In this document: positions 1-5,688 of the stretch, in pieces | How the letters are laid out: each line of letters opens with the position of its first letter | How positions within the stretch are numbered: position 1 is the first letter of the stretch | Source of the DNA: Limisphaerales bacterium | GTDB taxonomy: Bacteria > Verrucomicrobiota > Verrucomicrobiia > Limisphaerales > UBA11358 | Direction of reading: 5' to 3' | Assembly: GCA_003455565.1 (NCBI GenBank) | Contig: DMQW01000385.1 | Coordinates: 1 to 5,927 of the forward strand | DNA length: 5,927 nucleotides | Program-made: the position numbers and the translations under genes | The notes under the pieces: model-generated | Seen by the model: only the letters and a program-made list of their open reading frames with translations | What the model was told of the DNA's origin: nothing | The model's database searches: none

Positions 1-29
1 GGTCACAGACCGCCGCTACAATTAGCTGC

Positions 30-443
30 ATGAGTGCGTTTCCCGTCAGCCTCGAAAAAGAAAATCAACTCGCGTTGCGCATGGCCGCGCTGGGCGTGCG
101 CGAGGCGGACATCGAGGAATCTTTTGTCCGCTCCGGCGGGCATGGCGGGCAGAACGTCAACAAGGTTTCCACCTGCGTGATGCTGCGCCACCGTCCGACT
201 GGTGTGCAGGTGAAATGTCAGGAAACGCGCCAGCAGGGACTCAACCGTTTCTTCGCGCGCCGATTGTTGCTGGATAAAATTGAAGCGGCGAAAAATGGTT
301 TTGTGGCCGCGCAACGCGCCGAGATCGAAAAAATCCGCCGCCAGAAACGCAAACGCTCCCGTCGTGCGAAAAATAAAATGCTCGCCGACAAATCGCACCA
401 TGCGGACAAGAAGGCATCGCGCCGTTCAGTGGGGCCGGAATAA
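30..443 (+). CDS. Stand-alone GGQ release-factor-like protein (ribosome rescue type)
   Basis: This 137-residue protein is the catalytic GGQ domain of a class I peptide release factor without the codon-recognition domains. The core is SGGHGGQNVNK at residues 35-45, with GGQ at 39-41. It is followed by HRPTGVQVKCQETRQQGLNR (residues 54-73), the usual RF sequence after GGQ. The C-terminal tail (about 102-132) is very rich in Lys and Arg, as in proteins that insert a basic tail into an empty ribosomal mRNA channel. By family knowledge the GGQ loop enters the peptidyl-transferase centre and hydrolyses peptidyl-tRNA. Length and layout fit ArfB/YaeJ or, better by sequence, the mitochondrial C12orf65/MTRFR-like branch; which one is inference. 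The ATG is the first in frame, but no clear Shine-Dalgarno precedes it. The gene stands alone and ends in TAA, followed directly by TAA again and a T-rich stretch without an obvious hairpin. Confidence 0.9.
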   Translation: MSAFPVSLEKENQLALRMAALGVREADIEESFVRSGGHGGQNVNKVSTCVMLRHRPTGVQVKCQETRQQGLNRFFARRLLLDKIEAAKNGFVAAQRAEIEKIRRQKRKRSRRAKNKMLADKSHHADKKASRRSVGPE

Positions 444-482
444 TAATTTTTCTTTGTCGCGCCGAAACCGGGTGAAGGCGGA

Positions 483-541
483 AACCGCTGATCTTCGCTG
501 ATGGACGCTGATAACGTAGGACAGCGCTTCCAGCCTGTCTC
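483..541 (+). repeat. REP-like intergenic repeat, copy 1
   Basis: First of three related copies. The left half has three 10-base units ending in CGCTGAT (483-492, 493-502, 503-512). The right half is AAC, then GTAG (516-519), then an imperfect hairpin: GACAG 520-524, bulged C 525, GCT 526-528, loop TCC 529-531, AGC 532-534, CTGTC 535-539. A GTAG head before a bulged hairpin is the layout of REP elements. It lies 39 bases after the release-factor-like gene and 9 bases beyond the stop of the minus-strand methylase remnant, that is, between convergent coding ends. No T-run follows the hairpin on either strand, so an ordinary intrinsic terminator is not supported. Confidence 0.8.
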
Positions 542-550
542 GGTCGTCGC

Positions 551-727
551 TTAATCGTCGCTGGTTTCGGTGTCGCGGCCGAGGCGGTATTTGATGTCGT
601 AGTTCAGGATGAAGTCCAGCTCCGCCGCCGCGAAGCCGTAGTGCCGCGCCAGCTCCCGGTCTATTTCGTCGAGGATGGGTTTGGATTTTGAAGGATATCC
701 TCCATCCTGCCGCAAAAAACAGTTGTG
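551..727 (-). pseudogene. C-terminal remnant of an Eco57I-type restriction-modification methylase
   Basis: Read on the minus strand, a 58-codon frame runs from just after an in-frame TAA (728-730) to a TAA at 551-553. From about residue 14 the peptide reads KSKPILDEIDRELARHYGF, and further on ELDFILNYDIKYRLG, ending in an acidic tail. I recognise this as the characteristic extreme C-terminus of large Eco57I-type methylase/type IIG proteins, where versions of HYGFT-EELDFIINYDIKYRMG are common. Those proteins are usually around 1000 residues; here nothing upstream continues the family, there is no ATG, and the frame is closed by a stop. I therefore call it the tail of a gene whose body was deleted or replaced. 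The sequence from about 691 to 727 is probably not part of the original gene. The match rests on memory of the family, not on a search. A short expressed gene is possible but unlikely. Confidence 0.65.
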
Positions 728-737
728 TTAAGGCCAG

Positions 738-753
738 GCCACGATAACGTGGC
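738..753. other. Perfect inverted repeat upstream of the pseudopilin gene
   Basis: GCCACG (738-743) and CGTGGC (748-753) form a perfect 6-base-pair stem around the loop ATAA. It lies 59 bases before the ATG of the pseudopilin-like gene, in the stretch (728-812) that otherwise shows no gene. It could be an operator-like site or part of a 5' leader, but no convincing -35/-10 pair was found beside it and a stem of this size can arise by chance. Confidence 0.25.
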
Positions 754-812
754 GGCGACCCAGTCAGGCCAGCAATCGCCACCAGCGAAAAAACGCCGCA
801 ATAACGTTTCAA

Positions 813-1553
813 ATGCGAATGCAAACGAAACACCACGGCACCCGGGGGTTCACGTTGATTGAACTCCTGGTTGTCATTGCGATCATTGCCATCCTGGCGG
901 CGTTGTTGTTGCCCGCGCTGGCCAAAGCCAAGGCGACCGCGCAAAGGGCGCAATGTCTGAACAATCTTCACGAGATGGGATTGTCCCTGGTCATGTATGC
1001 CGACGATAACAACGGGCTTGCTGCGCGCGCCAACGGTCCGCATTGGTGGGAGGTGTTGACCCCGAATCTTAGCGGTAGAAACAGCACGAACTTCACAAAA
1101 GTAAAAGTTTACACCTGTCCAAGTTATCCAGATCCGGAGCCGCGCTACCCGGGCCAGAAGCAATTGATTTGTTTTGTGGTCAATGGCTGGACGTTCTCCA
1201 GTCCAACCGACCCGACCGGCACGGAACTTATCGGTCTGGCGAAGATCACTACGATTCAGCGTCCAACTGACACGATTTATCTGGCTGACCGTGAGGATGG
1301 CACCGACTTCGGCCCCATCACCGCCGCCGACCCGACCACCTACTCGGATCGCTACGATGTCTGGAAACCCATCCACATCCCTTATCAACCCAACGGAACA
1401 GAAAACCCCCGAACCGCGGGCGGAAGCAGCGATGCCCGGCGGGTGGCGATCAATCGTCACGGGAAAGGCGCCGCCCTGCTTTTTTTCGACACCCACGCTG
1501 AAGTTAAGAAGTCCAGGCTGATCACCATCAATGATTGGCGCGACAAGCGGTGA
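813..1553 (+). CDS. Prepilin-type N-terminal cleavage/methylation protein (type II pseudopilin-like, H-X9-DG class)
   Basis: This 246-residue protein begins with a short basic leader and the class III signal GFTLIELLVVIAIIAILAAL (residues 12-31). Prepilin peptidase would cut between Gly12 and Phe13 and methylate Phe13; Glu17 is the conserved mature Glu5. The hydrophobic helix (about 13-36) anchors the protein in the inner membrane or in a pseudopilus. A globular periplasmic domain follows, with Cys48, Cys102 and Cys120. Near the end, His216, nine residues, then DTH (226-228) match the H-X9-DG motif of the large pseudopilin-like paralogue family of Planctomycetes and Verrucomicrobia, except that the usual Gly is Thr227. 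Members are many per genome and mostly of unknown specific role; linkage to a type II secretion-like or surface structure is inference. The start is ATG 813, or ATG 819 two codons later; neither has a clear ribosome binding site. No secretion genes are adjacent. Confidence 0.9.
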   Translation: MRMQTKHHGTRGFTLIELLVVIAIIAILAALLLPALAKAKATAQRAQCLNNLHEMGLSLVMYADDNNGLAARANGPHWWEVLTPNLSGRNSTNFTKVKVYTCPSYPDPEPRYPGQKQLICFVVNGWTFSSPTDPTGTELIGLAKITTIQRPTDTIYLADREDGTDFGPITAADPTTYSDRYDVWKPIHIPYQPNGTENPRTAGGSSDARRVAINRHGKGAALLFFDTHAEVKKSRLITINDWRDKR

Positions 1554-1564
1554 TAAATCCTCTG

Positions 1565-1623
1565 AACCGCTGATGGACGCTGATGGACGCTGATAACGCA
1601 GAACAGAGCTTCCAGCCTGTCTC
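1565..1623 (+). repeat. REP-like intergenic repeat, copy 2
   Basis: Second copy, beginning 12 bases after the pseudopilin stop. Its CGCTGAT units are 1565-1574, 1575-1584 and 1585-1594, the last two identical (ggacgctgat). The head is GCAG (1598-1601) instead of GTAG. The hairpin is ACAG 1603-1606, bulged A 1607, GCT 1608-1610, loop TCC 1611-1613, AGC 1614-1616, CTGT 1617-1620; the outermost pair of copy 1 is lost (A1602 opposite C1621). The spacing of every element is the same as in copy 1. Confidence 0.8.
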
Positions 1624-1634
1624 AATTCAATCGG

Positions 1635-1694
1635 AAACCGCGAACCACGCGAACGGGTTTTAACGCAAAGACGCCAAGGAGCAAAGGCGCAAAG
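1635..1694 (+). repeat. Short-period degenerate tracts between REP-like copies 2 and 3
   Basis: Two unrelated short-period tracts sit side by side. Bases 1635-1655 are two imperfect 9-base units, aaaccgcga and accacgcga, and the start of a third. Bases 1663-1694 are four units of 7-9 bases: acgcaaag, acgccaagg, agcaaagg, cgcaaag. No reading frame with a recognisable product crosses the region on either strand. I recall tracts of this acgcaaag kind scattered between genes in Verrucomicrobia and Planctomycetes; their function is unknown to me. Confidence 0.6.
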
Positions 1695-1700
1695 AATTTT

Positions 1701-1760
1701 AACCGCTGATGGGGCGCCGATTCACGCTGATAACGTAGGACGGTGCGTCCCGCCTGTCTC
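1701..1760 (+). repeat. REP-like intergenic repeat, copy 3 with compensating stem change
   Basis: Third copy, ending 4 bases from the stop of the minus-strand helicase gene. CGCTGAT-like units lie at 1701-1710, 1711-1721 (11 bases, degenerate, cgccgat) and 1722-1731. The head is GTAG (1735-1738). The hairpin is GACGG 1739-1743, bulged T 1744, GCG 1745-1747, loop TCC 1748-1750, CGC 1751-1753, CTGTC 1754-1758. Compared with copies 1 and 2, GCT/AGC has become GCG/CGC on both sides, keeping the pair, and the outer stem keeps pairing through one G-T wobble. It would be transcribed just after the helicase stop but has no T-run, so it is not a canonical terminator. Confidence 0.8.
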
Positions 1761-1764
1761 CGAA

Positions 1765-4700
1765 TCAAACCAGCGCCTCGCTGCAAACGATTTTGGGCAC
1801 AGGCCGCATTGTGGCGTGCAGGCCGCGCTGGGCAACCCAATCTTTTAGATTGTGCTGGTCGTAAATGCGCGCCAGTGACCGCAATAAGTTTTCTCCGGTC
1901 ACGCCGTTTTTTCGCAGTTTCAATAATTCGCCATTAACCGCCCGTGTGATTGGCCCGCGAAACGCCTTTTCTAAAACATTGATGTTGCCCTTTTGGTCAT
2001 CGTCTGTGCTGGCTCCAAACAGCACGCGCAACTCGCGTAAAATGTAGTTCTGGCCGTGACTCAACGACAGGGTGTGGGAGCGCTCGGCCTGCCGGTGTTT
2101 CACTTCCTCGGCGAACTGGCGTAGCACCCGCATGACGGCGGCGTTGTAATCTTGCGGCAATGGCTGGCTTTTCAATTCCGGCCCCCATTTGATCGCACCG
2201 AGGACTCTGGGAATGTCTTTTGATACCACAGCCCCGTTCGTATCGAGTAGGAATAATTGCTGGAAGCTCTTGGCGCTGGCTCCGTCTGGATACGCTGCCT
2301 CGCAAAAAACGAACTGTCCCTTGAGCGTGGACGTTTTGGCGGCGCGGATGCCGTCGCGCAAATCGGCAATCCTCTCGTATTCCGCCGGGTTCTCCTTCCG
2401 CAACTGGCGCAAAATTTCCTCGGCTTCATTCAAGTCGAGAAATTCGTCTTCTTCATCCTCGAACAAATTCAACTGGCCGCCCTTCTTTTCGTAAATAGCA
2501 TACATCGCTTCTTCGTTGAGCTTTTCGGTGCGATCCAGAATTTCAGAATCCTCGCCGATGCTGTCGTGGATTTCCTGAATGCGGTTATGCAGCTTGTCCT
2601 TCAAATCCAGATGCTTGTCGAGTTCCGTTTCCGGCAGGAAATTAAAACCGTGAACGACATCGTGGTCGCTGCCGATACGGTCTATGCGCCCGAATCGCTG
2701 GATGAGACGCACGGGATTCCAGTGGAGATCGTAATTGATGATGTTGTCACAGTCCTGAAGGTTCAAGCCTTCCGCCAGCACGTCCGTCGCAATCACCGTG
2801 AACAATTCCTTTTCGCCGGCTGTAAATTGGTATTCAGGGTTTGCCTTCGGCGCAAAGCGCCCGACGATGCGCGCCTTGCTTTTGTCGCCGCTGAAAATCA
2901 CGTCAATGTCATCCCGCTTGCCGCCGGGATTCAGATTGTCGTAAAGATACCTCGCCGTGTCCGCGTATTGGGTGAAAATGAGCCGTTTGCCGTCCTTCAA
3001 CGGCTGCTTTGCCAGCTCGCTTTTTAGCTTCTGCAATTTCGCGTCCTGCTCTGGCGTGATGGGCATGACGAGTTCCAAAATCTTTTTTAACAGCTTCAAA
3101 TCATGTTCGATGTCCGCCTTCAATTTGTCCGAATGGAAATCGTTTATGTCGTAACGGCCGCACACCAATCGCAACGCATCCATGGATGCCCGCTCATCCG
3201 TATGGTTTGGCTCGTATAGGATTACATGTGCGTCCTCTCCGGCAGGGACAATTCCCTCCGCCAGCGCTTTTTGAAACCGCTCGTGAACCATAATCAGTCG
3301 GCGAATGGTTTCCTTGAACGCATAAACGCTCGACTCGAATCGTTTGAACAGCAAGATGCGAATCAGCCCGCGCAAGGTGTAACCGGCGCGCTGAAGGCTG
3401 GCATACGGCTCGCGTTTTTGTTTCCCCTTTTTAACGTAATGGTGCAAGCCATAGCGTGCATACTTCAATTCATCCGTCGCCGTGCTGGCGGGGGCATTTT
3501 TCTTTGCCTTGCCATTTTTTGACGTGCCGAGATACCCGCGCAACTGCTGGTAAAGCCCCTGATAGGTTTTCTCAATGCTGTATTCAATCGTGTCCAGGGT
3601 GCGCTTCGGGAAAAACTGATGCCGTCCGCCGACAAAAACATACGCGCGCTTCCGACCGTCGAGATAATCCTTGAACTGCGACGGGTCAACTGGCTGGTGC
3701 GTCACGGAATCAAAACCATACCAGCGCAAGATATGATTGCGCGTGCGGCGGATGAGGATGTTCGACAGCAAGTCCGGCAAATTCCGTTTTCCATCCTCAA
3801 TCAGCTTGAAGTATTGCTTCAAGTCCGGCGGGTCAATCGGCAAATCCGTCTTGTCATCCTGATGGAACAACTTGATTTGGGCATAAACATCCCATGCGCT
3901 CTTGTTGCGCGGTGTCGCGGTCAGCAGACAACACTTCCGCCCCGTGCTTAAAAACGCCTCCACCACCTTGTAGCGCTGCGTGTCCCGGTGGCGCAGATTG
4001 TGGCTTTCATCAATCAGCACGAAATCACGGTCTTTGTAGAGGACGTTATCCAGCAGAAAATTCACCGCGCCGTCGTCTTCCTCGCGCAACATTCCCATGG
4101 AAAGCACCCGCGCATTGATCTGATACACCTCGTTGTATCGCTCCCACATTTCTGTCAGTGGCGCGGGACACAAGATGAGCGCCCGCGCATGTTCCGTGCG
4201 CTCGAAATGTTTCACGATGGCCGCGCCGATGTAGCTTTTGCCCAAGCCAACCACATCCGCCACGAACGCGCCGCCGTAATCCTTGAGCATCTGCACTGCC
4301 TGACGCACCGCCACTTTCTGAAAATCGGCCAGCCGCTTGGTGATCTCGTCATCCCACAAAATATCCTTGTCGTCCTCGCCTTCGAGCCGGTCGCGCACCA
4401 GCGCGTAGATCGTTTTCATATAAACGTCATACGGACTGACACCCGCAACCGCCCAGGACTGTTTCATTTCCGCCATCAACGCCTCGTCGAAATCCTGTGA
4501 CTCGTCCCAAAGCTCATCAAACCATTTGCCAAGCTCCGCGTGATTGTCGTTGCCCTGCACCAGCACGTTCAACTCCGTGTTGTGCGAGACGCCGGACAGC
4601 GTGAGATTGGACGAGCCGATGATGGCGAGTCCCTCCTCGTGGCGCTCGACCGGCTTTCCGCTTTTATCAAACACCTTGCCATAATCAAAAATGTAAGCCT

Positions 4701-5139
4701 TCGCGTGCAACCGGCCTTTGGTATAGACCTTCACCTTGAGCCGCTTTTCTTCCACCATCCGCACCAGCGTCGTCACCACCGCCTGCGCGGCATCCGTCTG
4801 ATCCATCAACTCGATGGCCGACCGGATGTTGCCCGCTGTATCGCTGGCAATGCGTTTCGTGTCCGTGCGCTTGGGATACGCCTCGGCTTCCGCCGCTTCC
4901 GCCACCAAATCTAGCCGCCGATAGCCCTCGGCCAGTTGTTCCACCGTCTCGCGGTTCGTGGTATTGCCGATGAGCAGCCGTAATTCTTTCACGTCCGCCA
5001 GCCGGTGCGCGATGCTCTCCAGCCCGGAAAGGAAAAAATACCCGACCGCAAACCGCGCCGACTTGGTGGAGGACAAAATGCGGTTGATGTGGTCAACCAG
5101 CTTTTCCTTGCGATTGTCTATGATGTCGTGTGTGGGCAT
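1765..5139 (-). CDS. Phospholipase D-domain / SNF2-family helicase, restriction-like defence protein
   Basis: This is a fusion of nuclease and DNA translocase, 1124 residues from the ATG at 5139. The N-terminal PLD domain has HAKAYIFD (H145, K147, D152) and GSSNLT (175-180): a single HKD site, so an active enzyme would need a dimer. The SNF2 helicase is complete: motif I DVVGLGKS (K301), motif II DESH (377-380), motif III TATP (407-410), motif IV around LIFTQYADT (720-728), motif V ATDVLAEGLNLQ (784-795) and motif VI QRFGRIDRIG (814-823). About 300 residues separate motifs III and IV, and an acidic, Leu-rich stretch lies at 890-914. The expected role is ATP-driven movement on DNA with cleavage by the PLD domain, probably against foreign DNA; the role comes from family and neighbours. 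The start is uncertain: TTG at 5157 would abut the TGA of the upstream gene, but neither start has a well-placed ribosome binding site and I prefer the ATG. It is the last gene of the operon. Confidence 0.93.
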   Translation of the reverse strand: MPTHDIIDNRKEKLVDHINRILSSTKSARFAVGYFFLSGLESIAHRLADVKELRLLIGNTTNRETVEQLAEGYRRLDLVAEAAEAEAYPKRTDTKRIASDTAGNIRSAIELMDQTDAAQAVVTTLVRMVEEKRLKVKVYTKGRLHAKAYIFDYGKVFDKSGKPVERHEEGLAIIGSSNLTLSGVSHNTELNVLVQGNDNHAELGKWFDELWDESQDFDEALMAEMKQSWAVAGVSPYDVYMKTIYALVRDRLEGEDDKDILWDDEITKRLADFQKVAVRQAVQMLKDYGGAFVADVVGLGKSYIGAAIVKHFERTEHARALILCPAPLTEMWERYNEVYQINARVLSMGMLREEDDGAVNFLLDNVLYKDRDFVLIDESHNLRHRDTQRYKVVEAFLSTGRKCCLLTATPRNKSAWDVYAQIKLFHQDDKTDLPIDPPDLKQYFKLIEDGKRNLPDLLSNILIRRTRNHILRWYGFDSVTHQPVDPSQFKDYLDGRKRAYVFVGGRHQFFPKRTLDTIEYSIEKTYQGLYQQLRGYLGTSKNGKAKKNAPASTATDELKYARYGLHHYVKKGKQKREPYASLQRAGYTLRGLIRILLFKRFESSVYAFKETIRRLIMVHERFQKALAEGIVPAGEDAHVILYEPNHTDERASMDALRLVCGRYDINDFHSDKLKADIEHDLKLLKKILELVMPITPEQDAKLQKLKSELAKQPLKDGKRLIFTQYADTARYLYDNLNPGGKRDDIDVIFSGDKSKARIVGRFAPKANPEYQFTAGEKELFTVIATDVLAEGLNLQDCDNIINYDLHWNPVRLIQRFGRIDRIGSDHDVVHGFNFLPETELDKHLDLKDKLHNRIQEIHDSIGEDSEILDRTEKLNEEAMYAIYEKKGGQLNLFEDEEDEFLDLNEAEEILRQLRKENPAEYERIADLRDGIRAAKTSTLKGQFVFCEAAYPDGASAKSFQQLFLLDTNGAVVSKDIPRVLGAIKWGPELKSQPLPQDYNAAVMRVLRQFAEEVKHRQAERSHTLSLSHGQNYILRELRVLFGASTDDDQKGNINVLEKAFRGPITRAVNGELLKLRKNGVTGENLLRSLARIYDQHNLKDWVAQRGLHATMRPVPKIVCSEALV

Positions 5140-5141
5140 TT

Positions 5142-5152
5142 GATAGCTTTGG
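5142..5152 (+). repeat. 11-base direct repeat, left copy
   Basis: GATAGCTTTGG here is identical to 5703-5713, in the same orientation. This copy lies in the leader immediately before the preferred ATG of the helicase gene. The two copies bracket the AT-rich unknown gene. An 11-base match can occur by chance in a window of this size; the placement is what makes it notable. Confidence 0.45.
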
Positions 5153-5157
5153 GTCAA

Positions 5158-5688
5158 TCAGTGTGGTTTTTTTCCTTCAAGCACTATCATTGCCGAGGAA
5201 CGGCAAGGTTTACTCAAAACATCAAGCAGTCTCCGATTGTTGCTCAACAACCTCAAACGCGCTAAAGAATGAGGTTCAAGACGACTACTGATCACAAACC
5301 ACATACTTGGTTCTACGGTGAGCACCGCATCGTATAGCATAGGCACTCGGCGGTATTCGTTGTAGTATTCAGGATATTTCAAAGCTAAATCTTGCAGATT
5401 TCCGGAAAGAGAAATCATGCGAATTGGCGCTCGAAATCCTTTGAAACCGTTGGCCGTCTTCAAGACTATGAACAAATAGGTAGTAACTCCACTATTGATT
5501 GCATTGTTGAACTCGCTGCATCTGGTTCGCTGCCAAGGAATGCCATATTTGCCGACTCCAACCAAAGAAGCTTTATCAAAAAGTTTATTGTGCTCATCAA
5601 TTACATCGAGACAGCGCCCCCTGACCATTACTGTTGGCTTCATGCGAAGGACAATATGAGAGCCTTTAACAGGTGGTTTTATCTTCAT
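5158..5688 (-). CDS. Protein of unknown function between methylase and nuclease-helicase
   Basis: I do not recognise this 176-residue protein with certainty. It has no signal peptide or membrane segment and should be cytoplasmic. The middle (about 33-92) reads like a small mixed alpha/beta fold: HNKLFDKASLVGVGKYG, then TTYLFIVLKT, then GFKGFRAPIRMIS. The order of a GKYG-type turn, a hydrophobic strand and a second strand recalls PUA/EVE-like modules that read modified bases, but this is a weak inference. The C-terminal third is basic and Leu-rich (SLARLRLLSNNRRLLDVL). The start is firm: ATG overlaps the methylase stop as ATGA, and AGAGGA (5695-5700) sits six bases upstream, so translation is probably coupled. 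The gene ends directly before the helicase leader. It is AT-rich: 60-base lines at 5461 and 5641 have 23 and 24 G+C, against 37 in the line at 4261 of the helicase. This suggests a different origin. Confidence 0.8.
   Translation of the reverse strand: MKIKPPVKGSHIVLRMKPTVMVRGRCLDVIDEHNKLFDKASLVGVGKYGIPWQRTRCSEFNNAINSGVTTYLFIVLKTANGFKGFRAPIRMISLSGNLQDLALKYPEYYNEYRRVPMLYDAVLTVEPSMWFVISSRLEPHSLARLRLLSNNRRLLDVLSKPCRSSAMIVLEGKKPH

Noticed and set aside
444..470. Intrinsic terminator after the release-factor-like gene
   Set aside because: A T-rich run is present at about 447-456 but no stable stem directly precedes it.
426..1625. 399-codon minus-strand open frame across the pseudopilin gene
   Set aside because: It lies opposite the well-supported pseudopilin gene and its peptide is low-complexity and Arg/Gly-rich with no recognisable domain. 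Only the separate frame at 551-727, in another phase, shows family-like sequence.
1739..1758. Hairpin just past the helicase stop as an intrinsic terminator
   Set aside because: On the minus strand no run of T follows the stem, and the same hairpin occurs in two other places as part of a repeat.
483..1760. CRISPR array
   Set aside because: The repeats are too degenerate and irregularly spaced (over 1000 bases, then about 80), with a gene between copies 1 and 2; there are no regular spacers and no cas genes.
2257..3027. 256-codon plus-strand open frame
   Set aside because: It is antisense to the helicase C-terminal half, whose motifs V and VI lie opposite this stretch; its peptide shows no known motif and is a by-product of codon use.
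3988..4500. 170-codon plus-strand open frame
   Set aside because: It is antisense to the helicase motif I-II region; the His-rich peptide is what reversed helicase codons give.
5140..5157. TTG at 5157 as the helicase start
   Set aside because: It is open and would abut the upstream TGA, but the six added residues include no family-like sequence and part of them is the 11-base direct repeat. The ATG at 5139 is preferred, though not proven.
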